Assembly (NCBI GenBank): GCA_041736675.1
Contig: JBGSTD010000016.1
Span: 1-64,000 of the forward strand
From: Salaquimonas sp041736675
GTDB lineage: Bacteria > Pseudomonadota > Alphaproteobacteria > Rhizobiales > Rhizobiaceae
Direction: 5' to 3'
Length of the DNA: 64,000 nt
The translations under genes were made by a program, and so were the position numbers. The notes below the pieces were generated by a model. That model was given only the letters and a program-made list of their open reading frames with translations. It was not told where the DNA came from and searched no databases. Shown here in pieces: positions 32,478-41,387 of this stretch. Each line of letters opens with the position of its first letter. Within the stretch, counting starts at the first letter, position 1.

Positions 32478-33398
32478 TCACAGCTCAGACTGCCAAGGCG
32501 GGTTTGCACCGGTTCTAGAAACGGTGACAGCGGCAACGCTGACAGCAAGGCTAACGGCAGACAGAAGTTCCTCCTTCGAAATCCCGTTAAGTTTGGTTTT
32601 TTCAAGTAATCCGCTCCTGCTTAGTCCGGCAAGAAATCCCGCGTTAAATGAATCTCCCGCCCCGACTGTATCAACAACCGTGACCTTTCGCGCTGGAACA
32701 TCGAACGAGAAACGCTCTGTATAGACGCTGACACCATCACCGCCCATGGTCAAAAGCACGACGCGAACGCCCTTTGTGAGCATATCCTTGATGACCGCTT
32801 TGCTATCCTTGTCGCCCGCCAGCCAATGCAAATCTTCATCAGAAACCTTGACAATGTCCGACATGGCGATCATCCGCGCGATACGTGCCTTGTGGCGCTC
32901 CGCATCCTTGATGAATCCGGGACGTATATTGGGATCAAGCGAAATGACTGACGTGTCCTTGTGACGTGCCATCAGCGCCTCATAGGCAGTGCCGCAGGGT
33001 TCCGGGATAAGGCTGATCGCACCAAAATGCATGGCGGCAGGTGCTGAGCGGAACTCCGGCAGATCATCAACAGAAAGCATTCTGCCGGCCGAATTCTCAT
33101 CAAAGAAAACATATTGGGCTTGGCCGTTTGTCAGCTTCACAAATGCCAGCGTCGAAAGATTGTCGGATCGCACACAATATTGGGGACTGACATTGGAGGC
33201 TTTCAACCCTTCGATCAATTGCTCGCCAAACATGTCGGTTGAAATGCCTGAAACAAACCCTGTTTCCTCACCAAGCCTGCCAAGAGAAATCGCCGTATTG
33301 AAAACTGCCCCGCCACATATGGGCAACAACACATCTTCACCACCGGGCAATTGCCTGGGTAGCATGTCAATCAGCGCCTCACCGCAACAAATTATCAT
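32478..33398 (-). CDS. PfkB family sugar kinase (fructokinase-like)
   Basis: A 306-residue ribokinase-fold kinase. The substrate-side GGAVFNTAISLGRLG motif is at about residue 28 and the ATP/anion-hole motif DTVGAGDSFNAGF at about residue 246, with the catalytic aspartate in GDS. It resembles bacterial fructokinases more than ribokinases. It lies with a mutarotase and a ROK regulator in a leftward unit divergent from the FrcBCAK transporter, so it probably phosphorylates the imported sugar. AAAGG lies 7 bases before the ATG. Confidence 0.85.
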   Translation of the reverse strand: MIICCGEALIDMLPRQLPGGEDVLLPICGGAVFNTAISLGRLGEETGFVSGISTDMFGEQLIEGLKASNVSPQYCVRSDNLSTLAFVKLTNGQAQYVFFDENSAGRMLSVDDLPEFRSAPAAMHFGAISLIPEPCGTAYEALMARHKDTSVISLDPNIRPGFIKDAERHKARIARMIAMSDIVKVSDEDLHWLAGDKDSKAVIKDMLTKGVRVVLLTMGGDGVSVYTERFSFDVPARKVTVVDTVGAGDSFNAGFLAGLSRSGLLEKTKLNGISKEELLSAVSLAVSVAAVTVSRTGANPPWQSEL

Positions 33399-33457
33399 AA
33401 CGCATACCTTTCATGCCATGAAAGATCCGGGTCGCTTTCATGCCTTCTTAATATTGA

Positions 33458-33886
33458 CTAGGGATAAATTACGCCCTTGCGAATTATCAGGTTGGCATAA
33501 AGCCTTGGTTCGCTTGTGGCAATGATGGCATGGGCAGATTTTACCCGGTTGTAAAACACTTCGCCCACCAAAACTTCGACCGGCATCTCAGGTGCATGCT
33601 TTTTGCAAGCAGCTTCGATTTCAAGGTGAACCGGCTCGACAGCATTCACATCATCGCCTTTTGCTGAGCGAAACAGGCTTCGTGGCACAAAATCATCGAC
33701 CGGCAGTACGCTTAGTACTGCGTTTACAACGGCAATGATTGACAGGCCATCCGCTCTTACGAGCCGTTTGGCGTCACTCAAGGCAGGATAATTGCCATCT
33801 ACAATGGCGATCTCATCGCCATGTCCCATCGCTCTCAAGGCAAATAAAAGCTCGGGCCCCAATATGGGATCAATATTTTTCAACAT
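33458..33886 (-). CDS. RbsD/FucU family sugar mutarotase
   Basis: A 142-residue RbsD/FucU fold protein. The MGHGDEIAIVDGNYPA motif (about residues 18-33), with the catalytic histidine and aspartates, and the C-terminal YANLIIRKGV segment are conserved. Members interconvert anomers or pyranose/furanose forms of ribose, fucose or fructose-like sugars and thereby feed the kinase. I start at the ATG at 33886, which overlaps the end of the ROK regulator by 17 bases; the longer frame would run well inside it. Confidence 0.85.
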   Translation of the reverse strand: MLKNIDPILGPELLFALRAMGHGDEIAIVDGNYPALSDAKRLVRADGLSIIAVVNAVLSVLPVDDFVPRSLFRSAKGDDVNAVEPVHLEIEAACKKHAPEMPVEVLVGEVFYNRVKSAHAIIATSEPRLYANLIIRKGVIYP

Positions 33887-35180
33887 TTTCCATCTCTTTG
33901 AACAATACATTCTGATCGAGCAGGTAGCGGGCAAACAGAGGCAATCCCGCACCCCCGATTGCCCGCGCCCCCGCCCCGACACTGCCTTCAAGGATCAAAG
34001 GTTCTTCAATCCCCTGAAGGTCAAGCGTGCCAATGTTTTCCATGATTTTCCTCACCAGCCGATTGCGGACATCCGCCGGAAAACCACCGTCAATAATTGC
34101 CGCCTCAAAGTCGATCACCGAAGCGCAGGCAACAATAGCGACCGCAATGTTTTGTGCTGTCAGTGCGATCCATTCTTCCATTGTTTCGCCGAATTCCGAC
34201 CAGTCTTCGGGTGACAACCAGACTGGCGAAGTATCAACGCCTTTTTCTTTCAACATCTGCTCAAGCTTGTATACCGAAGCATGGTCGATCAACTGGGATG
34301 CCTTGCCATCAATGCCCATGACCGGCATGGATCCGAGCGCACCCGCATTGCCGCTTCTGCCCGAATAGACAGAGTGATTGAGAACGATCCCGCCGCCGAT
34401 AAACGTGCCAATGAAGAAATAAACGAAATCAGCAAATTCCGCCCCCCTGCCAAACACAAGCTCTGCACCGCAGGCAGCGGTTGCATCGTTTTGAACAAAT
34501 GTCGGCAAATCCGTAAATACTGAAAGCTCCTCCCGGAAATCAAAACCGTGCCAGGCTTCCATTTGCCCTTTCGGCGCACCGACTTTTTCTGCCCAGTTCC
34601 ACAGCTCAAACGGCATGGAAATACCGATACCGGCAATCCGCAGGCGCTGGGATGCGCTCAAGGCAGCTGTCAGTTCCTTGATCCCGTCTTCGGTAAATTT
34701 CAAAAGATCGGCGGGCATCGGATACTGGTACGTCCTGTGCAAAGCCATCTTTTGCCGGCCAAGGAAATCAACAAGAACAAGATCAGCACTTCGCCTGCCA
34801 ATCTTCAAACCTATGGAAAATGCCCCTTCCGGATTGAGTGACATCGGAATGGAAGGCTGCCCTACTTTTCCGCGTTGCGGTTCTCCACGGATCAAAAGAC
34901 CGTCACTTTCAAGCGCCCGCATGATAACAGATACCGTTTGCGCCGAAAGACCTGACCGGCGGGCAATCTCGGATTTGGGCAGACTTTCGTGCCGGCGGAC
35001 AAGGGACAGCACCAAGCGTTCATTGTAAGCACGCACACGAGTCTGGTTCGCCCCGCCGCTGGGGTCGATGATCCTGTCCTCTCTTGATAGTGCGATCGAC
35101 AATGTTTCCTCCAGGCGCTCAATGAAATAAGAGCGAATTGACTCGCCTGCCAACAAGGCTGAGCCTTCCCCGCGCACCAT
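33870..35180 (-). CDS. frcR: ROK family transcriptional regulator (FrcR-like)
   Basis: A 436-residue repressor. Residues about 50-105 form a winged helix-turn-helix (SKSEIARRSGLSAQTVSVIMRAL type), followed by the ROK sugar-binding domain from about 130 with GIGISMPFELW, a QNDATAACGAE motif (about 242) and GTFIGGGIVLN. It is divergent from frcBCAK and adjacent to kinase and mutarotase genes, so it most likely senses the transported sugar and controls both units through the inverted repeat at 35208-35236. The ATG at 35180 lacks a strong ribosome-binding site and the true start may be further inside. Confidence 0.85.
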   Translation of the reverse strand: MVRGEGSALLAGESIRSYFIERLEETLSIALSREDRIIDPSGGANQTRVRAYNERLVLSLVRRHESLPKSEIARRSGLSAQTVSVIMRALESDGLLIRGEPQRGKVGQPSIPMSLNPEGAFSIGLKIGRRSADLVLVDFLGRQKMALHRTYQYPMPADLLKFTEDGIKELTAALSASQRLRIAGIGISMPFELWNWAEKVGAPKGQMEAWHGFDFREELSVFTDLPTFVQNDATAACGAELVFGRGAEFADFVYFFIGTFIGGGIVLNHSVYSGRSGNAGALGSMPVMGIDGKASQLIDHASVYKLEQMLKEKGVDTSPVWLSPEDWSEFGETMEEWIALTAQNIAVAIVACASVIDFEAAIIDGGFPADVRNRLVRKIMENIGTLDLQGIEEPLILEGSVGAGARAIGGAGLPLFARYLLDQNVLFKEMENVEKY

Positions 35181-35207
35181 AACGCCAGTGCATCATTGCA
35201 CAAGCAT

Positions 35208-35236
35208 AATAAATAAATCAAATGGATTTATTTATT
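35208..35236. promoter_or_regulatory. 12-bp perfect inverted repeat, putative ROK/FrcR operator
   Basis: AATAAATAAATC (35208-35219) is exactly complementary to GATTTATTTATT (35225-35236) around a 5-base spacer. AT-rich repeats are typical of ROK repressor sites such as those of NagC and Mlc. The right arm runs into the -35 box of the frcB promoter, so binding would block it. Confidence 0.75.
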
Positions 35237-35263
35237 GACAGGCTAAAAAATGAATGCCAGATT
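35235..35263 (+). promoter_or_regulatory. Putative frcB promoter
   Basis: TTGACA (35235-35240), a 17-base spacer and CAGATT (35258-35263). The -35 is consensus and the -10 is poor. The predicted start is about 35270. Confidence 0.55.
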
Positions 35264-35269
35264 AGAGGC

Positions 35270-35359
35270 AGATAACGGCTGCTCATTTATCGGGAGCGCT
35301 CGTCAAACGAGCATCCGACGGGGCGTTATCCGTGTGACAAGGCTGAAATGGTTTCAGCC
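35270..35359 (+). ncRNA. Folded 5' leader of frcB
   Basis: The predicted transcript begins with GATAACG (35271-35277), which pairs with CGTTATC (35324-35330) and encloses a 6-bp hairpin GCTCGT/ACGAGC with a 3-base loop (35298-35312) and a possible 4-bp GCTC/GAGC stem. A separate perfect 8-bp hairpin GGCTGAAA/TTTCAGCC (35341-35359) lies just before the ribosome-binding site. It matches no riboswitch family I can name; it could be a cis-regulatory RNA or an mRNA stabiliser. Confidence 0.5.
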
Positions 35360-35386
35360 GACAAAAGAATACCTGGGAGACTTTCA

Positions 35387-36415
35387 ATGAAAAAAACTAT
35401 TATTAAGGCCGCGCTTGCGGCTCTTGCGATGGGCGTTGTTTCAGTTTCTGGCGCAAATGCTGCCAGCCACGCAGTGGGCGCCTGCCTGATCACAAAAAAC
35501 AACACGAACCCTTTCTTCGTTAAAATGAAGGAAGGCGCTGAAGCCAAAGCTGCAGAAGCGGGCGTTGCCCTTCAGGCTTTTGCCGGTGAAAAAGACGGCG
35601 ATGCCGGCCCGCAGATTACTGCAGTGGAAAACTGCATTGCTGCCGGTGTAAAGGGTATCCTGATTACTCCATCAAACGATTCTGTTGGTCCGGCACTGAA
35701 AAAAGCCCGCGAAGCCGGCATTTTGGTCATTGCTCTTGATACGCCATTGGCAGATGCTGATGCTCAGGACATGACCTTTGCAACAGACAACTTCGAAGCA
35801 GGAAAACTGATCGGCGCCTGGGCTAAAGCCAAATTGGGTGATGCAGCCAAAGACGCCAAAATCGGCATGCTCGATATCAACAAGGACAACATTTCGGTTG
35901 ACGTTCAGCGCGACACCGGCTTCCTCGTTGGTTTCGGCATTGAAGTTCCTGATCTGACTGTAATGGGCTCTGAAACAGATCCGCGCGTTATCGGCCATGA
36001 ATCATCAGGTGCAAACCCTGAAGGCGGCGTGACGTCAGTTGAAAACCTGCTCGCCAAAGAGCCGAACATGAACGTGGTCTACACAATCAACGAACCTGCT
36101 GCTGAAGGCGCCTATCAGGCTCTGAAAAAAGCCGGCAAGGAAAAAGACGTATTGATCGTTTCTGTTGATGGTGGATGCCCGGGCATTGCCAGCGTCAAAT
36201 CAGGTGTTATCGGAGCAACATCACAGCAGTATCCGCTTTTGATGGCTTCGAAAGGCATCGAGGCAATTGCAGCCTACGCAAAAGACGGCACAAAACCAGC
36301 CGTTTCCGAAGGCCTGACCTTCTTCAATACCGGTGTAAACCTGGCCACTGACCAGCCGGTTGAAGGTGTTCCTTCGATTGACTCAGCAAAAGGCACAGAA
36401 CTCTGCTGGGGCTAA
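35387..36415 (+). CDS. frcB: Sugar ABC transporter substrate-binding protein (FrcB-like)
   Basis: A 342-residue periplasmic binding protein of the ribose/fructose class (Peripla_BP_4). The signal peptide ends at about residue 25 (VSGANAASHA). The mature fold opens with GACLITKNNTNPFFVKMKEG and includes GILITPSNDSVGPALKKA. FrcB of Sinorhizobium binds fructose, mannose and ribose; the substrate here is inferred from gene order. The start at 35387 follows GGGAGA and fits the signal peptide. It heads the frcB-C-A-K operon, under the putative ROK operator and a folded leader. Confidence 0.9.
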   Translation: MKKTIIKAALAALAMGVVSVSGANAASHAVGACLITKNNTNPFFVKMKEGAEAKAAEAGVALQAFAGEKDGDAGPQITAVENCIAAGVKGILITPSNDSVGPALKKAREAGILVIALDTPLADADAQDMTFATDNFEAGKLIGAWAKAKLGDAAKDAKIGMLDINKDNISVDVQRDTGFLVGFGIEVPDLTVMGSETDPRVIGHESSGANPEGGVTSVENLLAKEPNMNVVYTINEPAAEGAYQALKKAGKEKDVLIVSVDGGCPGIASVKSGVIGATSQQYPLLMASKGIEAIAAYAKDGTKPAVSEGLTFFNTGVNLATDQPVEGVPSIDSAKGTELCWG

Positions 36416-36517
36416 TCCCTAACGTCTTGTATTCTTGACATACCAAGGGGCGGCATTACTGTCGCCCTTTGACTACCAGCACAATCACCTGCAAATCGAT
36501 TGGGGGGAGCCTTAGCG

Positions 36518-37597
36518 ATGAATGAAAACGCAGCGCCAGTAAAGTCATCGACAAATTTCGAAGACAAACTAGACCAGGCAGACAAGGCAGTCGCGACCTT
36601 CGACAAGGACGACCATACCTTTTTCAATCAGGCAAGAGTATTCATCCGGGCAAATCCGACCGTCATTCCGTTGATGGTTCTCCTGATCAGCATCTTCTTT
36701 TTCGGATTGATTGCGCCAAGGTTCATGAGCCCGGGCGCACTATCAATAGTCATGCAACAGGTCACAGTGACCGGTTTTGTTGCACTTGCCCAGACACTGA
36801 TCATCCTGACCGCAGGTATTGATCTTTCAGTTGGCGTTATTCTGGTTGTTTCCATGATAGTCATGGGACGTCTCGCCGTGATCAACGATGTACCCGTTAT
36901 CCTTGCAATTGCGGCTGGAATGGCGGTCGGCGCTTTCATGGGTTGGATCAACGGAATTCTAGTGGCAAAAATAAAACTGCCGCCTTTTATTGTCACCCTT
37001 GGCACCCTCAATGTCTTTACCGCCTTGAAACTCTGGTATTCACATTCCGAATCCGTTCGCAATATCGACATCGAGGAAAAAGCTCCTGCTTTGCTCTGGT
37101 TTGGTGATGGCTTCAAGGCTCTGGGCGCGACAATCACCTATGGCAGTCTGGCACTGTTCATTCTAGCCGGTGTGCTCTGGTTCATGCTCAATCATACCGC
37201 CTGGGGACGCCATGTTCACGCAATCGGCGATGATCCAGAATCGGCAAATCTTTCAGGCGTCAACACAACCCGCATGTTGATTTCGGTCTATGCTGTTGCA
37301 GGCCTTATCTGTGGGTTTGCAGCCTGGATTGCAATTGGCCGTGTCGGCTCCGTTTCGCCAATTGCCTTTGACACAATAAATCTCGCCAGCATCACCGCAG
37401 TTGTGATTGGCGGAACGTCGCTTTTCGGCGGACGCGGATCAATCATCGGCTCTGTGCTGGGCGCGTTCATCGTCGGCGTGTTCAACACCGGTCTATCCCT
37501 TGCCGGCGTCGATGATTATTGGCAGCTCTTTGCAGCCGGCTGCCTTGTACTTGTCGCTGTGGCTCTGGATCAAAGCCTGAGGAGGGCATCACAATGA
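36518..37597 (+). CDS. frcC: Sugar ABC transporter permease (FrcC-like)
   Basis: A 359-residue BPD_transp_2 (RbsC-type) permease with about nine membrane helices from residue 45 onwards and a charged cytoplasmic N-terminus. The late GGTSLFGGRGSIIGSVLGA motif is typical of the family. A GGGGGGAG ribosome-binding site precedes the ATG. It forms the membrane channel for the sugar delivered by the binding protein. The stop overlaps the ATPase start by 4 bases. Confidence 0.9.
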   Translation: MNENAAPVKSSTNFEDKLDQADKAVATFDKDDHTFFNQARVFIRANPTVIPLMVLLISIFFFGLIAPRFMSPGALSIVMQQVTVTGFVALAQTLIILTAGIDLSVGVILVVSMIVMGRLAVINDVPVILAIAAGMAVGAFMGWINGILVAKIKLPPFIVTLGTLNVFTALKLWYSHSESVRNIDIEEKAPALLWFGDGFKALGATITYGSLALFILAGVLWFMLNHTAWGRHVHAIGDDPESANLSGVNTTRMLISVYAVAGLICGFAAWIAIGRVGSVSPIAFDTINLASITAVVIGGTSLFGGRGSIIGSVLGAFIVGVFNTGLSLAGVDDYWQLFAAGCLVLVAVALDQSLRRASQ

Positions 37598-38379
37598 GTG
37601 CACTTGAACCCATTATCAAAACCCGTGGGCTGATGAAACGCTACGGAACTGTGGTTGCCATGAATGGTGCGGATTTTGATCTGATGCCGGGAGAGATCCT
37701 CGCAGTGATCGGCGACAATGGTGCAGGAAAATCCACCTTGATCAAGGCATTGTCCGGCGCTGTGACACCCGATCACGGTTCAATCTGGATGGAAGGCAAG
37801 GAAGTGCTTTTCCGTTCACCTGACGATGCCAGAAAAGCCGGCATTGAAACGGTTTACCAGACCCTGGCCATGTCGCCTGCCCTGTCGATCACCGACAACA
37901 TGTTCATGGGACGCGAACTGCGCAAGCCGGGTATTCGCGGCAGCCTGCTTCGCCAGCTTGATCACAAGGCCATGGCTGACTTTGCCCGAAACAAATTGTC
38001 AGAACTTGGTCTGATGACCATTCAAAATATCAATCAGTCGGTCGAAACCTTGTCGGGGGGGCAACGCCAGGGCGTTGCTGTTGCGCGCGCTGCGGCTTTT
38101 GGCTCAAAGGTCATCATTCTTGATGAACCGACAGCCGCCCTCGGAGTAAAAGAATCCCGCCGCGTTCTCGAACTGATTGCAGACGTCAAGTCGCGTGGCA
38201 TTTCGATTATCCTGATTTCTCATAACATGCCCCATGTTTTCGAAATAGCCGATCGCATTCACATTCATCGTCTTGGAAGGCGCCTTTGCGTGGTCAATCC
38301 GAAGGACTACTCAATGTCAGATGCGGTTGCCCTGATGACCGGGGCAAAAGAACCGCCAGCAGAAGCGATTGCAGCTTGA
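37594..38379 (+). CDS. frcA: Sugar ABC transporter ATP-binding protein (FrcA-like)
   Basis: The 261-residue single-ATPase subunit has Walker A GDNGAGKST (about residue 39), the signature LSGGQRQGVAVARA (about 151) and Walker B VIILDEPTAAL (about 174), followed by the switch histidine in LISHNM. Unlike RbsA it has only one ATPase half, the FrcA arrangement. It overlaps frcC as ATGA and frcK at its stop. Confidence 0.92.
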   Translation: MSALEPIIKTRGLMKRYGTVVAMNGADFDLMPGEILAVIGDNGAGKSTLIKALSGAVTPDHGSIWMEGKEVLFRSPDDARKAGIETVYQTLAMSPALSITDNMFMGRELRKPGIRGSLLRQLDHKAMADFARNKLSELGLMTIQNINQSVETLSGGQRQGVAVARAAAFGSKVIILDEPTAALGVKESRRVLELIADVKSRGISIILISHNMPHVFEIADRIHIHRLGRRLCVVNPKDYSMSDAVALMTGAKEPPAEAIAA

Positions 38380-38999
38380 AAACAGTGGATCTGGCAAACG
38401 AAATCATCCGGCGTTCAAAGCTTCAAAACCGGATGATGGTTGCCATTTCCGGCCCGCCGGGTGCCGGAAAATCTACCCTCGCTGCAAAACTCCATACAGA
38501 GATTGCGCGGCTTGGCTCTCAATCCGTCATTGTCCCGATGGACGGATTTCATCTCGACAATGATGAACTCGACCAACTCGGTCTGCGTGCCCGCAAAGGT
38601 TCACCAGACACGTTTGACGGTGAAGGATTTGTTTCCTTGATAAGGCGCCTCAAGGCTCAAAAATCCGATGAAATCATTCCCGAGTTTGACCGGACAAAAG
38701 ATGCAGTGGTGCCGGGCAATTCGTGCGTTACAACACAAGAGAAAATACTTCTTGTGGAAGGCAACTACCTGCTCCTGAAAGATGACCCATGGTCCGGTCT
38801 GAACGGATTGTTCGATCTGACAGTTTTCATTTCGCCCTCATTTAAGATTCTCGAAGAACGCTTGATTGGCCGTTGGCTTGGCTACGGATTTTCGCAAACC
38901 GGAGCAATTGGCAAGGCCCTTTCCAATGACATCCCCAACTCCAAGACTGTCGTGAACAATTCGTATCCTGCAGATATTCTATTGGACGCTTTTGTATGA
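38376..38999 (+). CDS. frcK: FrcK-like P-loop kinase
   Basis: A 207-residue kinase of the uridine kinase/pantothenate kinase-like P-loop group. Walker A is GPPGAGKST (about residue 24); the MDGFHLDND motif (about 57) and LVEGNYLLL (about 124) are family marks. FrcK accompanies the rhizobial fructose transporter; its exact substrate is not settled. The start is probably TTG at 38376, overlapping the frcA stop; a GTG three codons later is the alternative. The following gene overlaps its stop by 4 bases. Confidence 0.85.
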   Translation: MKTVDLANEIIRRSKLQNRMMVAISGPPGAGKSTLAAKLHTEIARLGSQSVIVPMDGFHLDNDELDQLGLRARKGSPDTFDGEGFVSLIRRLKAQKSDEIIPEFDRTKDAVVPGNSCVTTQEKILLVEGNYLLLKDDPWSGLNGLFDLTVFISPSFKILEERLIGRWLGYGFSQTGAIGKALSNDIPNSKTVVNNSYPADILLDAFV

Positions 39000-39877
39000 A
39001 AAATCGGTTGTTTGTCTTTGGCTCTATCAATCTTGACCTTGTCACTCGTGTCGCCCGCCATCCGCAACCTGGAGAAACACTGCACGGCAGCAACTACATA
39101 ATGTTGGCTGGCGGAAAGGGTGCCAACCAGGCGCTCGCCGCAGCTTTGGCATTTGACCAAGAGCCTTCTCGCACATTGATGATTGGCGCAGTCGGAAACG
39201 ATGCCTTTGGCACACCAGCATTGGCAAACCTGAAAAAATTTGGTGTTGATCTAAGCAATACAATCGAGGTCGGCGCGGGTACAGGCATCGCCTTGATTGC
39301 AATAGACAAGCATGGCGAAAACGCGATCATCGTATGCCCAGGTGCCAACGATCATATATACGCTGATCAGATTAAAAAAGCCGGCCTTGCAAAAGGTGAT
39401 ATCTTGCTGACCCAGCAGGAGGGCAATCTGGAAGAAATCTGGAAGGCCCACAGTTTTGCCAGACAACAAGGCGCAACGGTGATCCACAATGCCGCACCGG
39501 CATTGGAAACGACCACCGACACTTACAAGAACATCGACGTGTTGATCATCAATGAAATCGAAACACGCGAGATAGGCAGATTGACCGGAATTGCGGAGAG
39601 TTCAGCAGAAGACATTGCAAGGGATCTGGCAGACATGTTTGGGCTTGTTGTGATTCTTACACTCGGCTCCCAAGGCGTGTTCGGGGTCTTCAGGAAAACA
39701 GAGTTGAAACTTGCAGCGCCAACGGTAGAAGTCGTCGACACCACCGGAGCCGGCGATACTTTCTGCGGAGTATTCGCCGCGTCTCTGCTCATGGGCAAGG
39801 ATTATCCCGATGCACTTCAGGCGGGCCTGAATGCAGCCAGCCTGGCTTGCACACGTCTGGGCGCCCAACAAACCTGA
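38996..39877 (+). CDS. rbsK: Ribokinase-type PfkB sugar kinase
   Basis: A 293-residue kinase. The start FVFGSINLDLVTRV and GGKGANQALAAALA (about residue 39) are the ribokinase signatures, and DTTGAGDTFCGVF (about 244) is the ATP-binding and catalytic-base motif. It phosphorylates the 5-position of ribose or a similar sugar. It is translationally coupled to frcK (ATGA) and ends the frc operon. A second PfkB kinase lies in the divergent unit, suggesting two sugar substrates or sequential specificity. Confidence 0.87.
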   Translation: MKNRLFVFGSINLDLVTRVARHPQPGETLHGSNYIMLAGGKGANQALAAALAFDQEPSRTLMIGAVGNDAFGTPALANLKKFGVDLSNTIEVGAGTGIALIAIDKHGENAIIVCPGANDHIYADQIKKAGLAKGDILLTQQEGNLEEIWKAHSFARQQGATVIHNAAPALETTTDTYKNIDVLIINEIETREIGRLTGIAESSAEDIARDLADMFGLVVILTLGSQGVFGVFRKTELKLAAPTVEVVDTTGAGDTFCGVFAASLLMGKDYPDALQAGLNAASLACTRLGAQQT

Positions 39878-39894
39878 AAAGCCAACATCCGCAT

Positions 39895-41322
39895 TCAACT
39901 GCCCGGATGGTTTCCCGCTCCGTTCCATGGTCCGTGATGTGCACCTTCTTCACCTATCCGTCCGAACGAGTGGGCACCAAAAAAGTCCCTTTGCGCCTGA
40001 ATCATGTTGGCAGTTGAACGCTTCGTGCGCATCATGTCGAAATAGGCAAGACTTGCCCCAAGCGAAGGCGCAGGGTTTCCCGAAAGTGCCGCCTCTGAAA
40101 CCACTTTACGAAGTTCCGCATGGGACTTTTTCATGATGTCGGCAAAGAATGGTGAAAACATCAGGTTAATGCCAGAATGTTCACTCAAGGCATCTGCCAT
40201 ATCGTTGAGCATCGAGGAACGGATGATGCATCCCTCACGCCATACCTTTGCTATTTCCGGCATTGGCAACGACCAGTCATATTCGCGGGATGCCGCTTCA
40301 AGCATGTCGAAGCCCTGCGCATAAGAGGCAATTTTTCCGGCAAGCAACGCCTTTTCAAGTGTTTCAATGGAAAGCGCCGCTGACTTTATCCCGCTGGGCG
40401 CTGCACCAAAAATAGCCTCGCCGCTGGTTCGCTCCTCAAGCCGCGAGGACATGGTGCGCGCTGCAACAGCAGCATCTATGGCTGTAACAGGAGAAGCAAG
40501 GTTCAGCGCTTCGATTGCTGTCCAGCGACCGGTGCCTTTTTGACCCGCCTTGTCGAGAATGACATCTAGAATGGGTTTACCAGTCTTTTCATCAGTCACT
40601 TTGGAAACTTCGGCCGAAATCTCCACGAGATAGGATTTGAGCGGCCCCTCATTCCATTTGAAAAATGTATCCGAAATTTCACCTGCGGATAGTTTCAACC
40701 CGTCACGCATGATCCCGTAAATTTCAGAGATCATCTGCATGTCGGCATACTCAATGCCGTTGTGGACCATTTTGACAAAATGCCCTGCACCGCCTTCGCC
40801 CATCCAGGTCGCACAAGGCGTATCCTCATAGTCTGCCGCAATTGCCATAAAAACTGATTCAACCCTGTCCCAACCGGACTTTTCGCCGCCGCCCATGATC
40901 GAAGGGCCAAATCTCGCACCCTCCTCACCACCGGAGACACCAATTCCTAGGAAGCGGTAACCATTGTCTTCAGCTTCTTTTGCCCGCCGGTTGGTGTCAT
41001 GAAAATTGGCATTCCCGGCATCAATGATCAAATCTTCAGGACCAATAAGCGGGCGAAGCGCAGCAATCTGCTGGTCGACCACCGGTCCGGCGGGAACCAT
41101 CAGGATAATTGATCTCGGCTCTTTGATTGCCGCCACAAATTCTTCCATGGTTTCACAAGGCGTAATCAAATCGGCCAGCTCTCCGACATTTTGATGAAAC
41201 TCGGTTGTCGTCGATACCGTGCGGTTGAATACGGCAACCGGAAATCCGTTATCGGCAATATTCAGGGCCAGGTTTCCTCCCATTGTTCCAAGACCTATCA
41301 GTCCGAGTTTCGGTGAAGTCAT
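39895..41322 (-). CDS. gnd: 6-phosphogluconate dehydrogenase, decarboxylating
   Basis: The 475-residue enzyme converts 6-phosphogluconate to ribulose-5-phosphate with NADP. It has the Rossmann fingerprint GLIGLGTMGGNLALN (about residue 7), the substrate loop GVSGGEEGARFGPSIM (about 127) and the catalytic lysine in HFVKMVHNGIEYADMQ (about 181). The long C-terminal helical domain is complete. AAGGG precedes the ATG. It converges on rbsK and stands near the idonate/gluconate genes, whose product gluconate-6-phosphate is its substrate. Confidence 0.94.
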   Translation of the reverse strand: MTSPKLGLIGLGTMGGNLALNIADNGFPVAVFNRTVSTTTEFHQNVGELADLITPCETMEEFVAAIKEPRSIILMVPAGPVVDQQIAALRPLIGPEDLIIDAGNANFHDTNRRAKEAEDNGYRFLGIGVSGGEEGARFGPSIMGGGEKSGWDRVESVFMAIAADYEDTPCATWMGEGGAGHFVKMVHNGIEYADMQMISEIYGIMRDGLKLSAGEISDTFFKWNEGPLKSYLVEISAEVSKVTDEKTGKPILDVILDKAGQKGTGRWTAIEALNLASPVTAIDAAVAARTMSSRLEERTSGEAIFGAAPSGIKSAALSIETLEKALLAGKIASYAQGFDMLEAASREYDWSLPMPEIAKVWREGCIIRSSMLNDMADALSEHSGINLMFSPFFADIMKKSHAELRKVVSEAALSGNPAPSLGASLAYFDMMRTKRSTANMIQAQRDFFGAHSFGRIGEEGAHHGPWNGAGNHPGS

Positions 41323-41387
41323 CCTTGTGTTCCCTTCAATTGAATTCAGTCAAATATTTCGATGTTCTTGACCTGAGCCAATCACAT

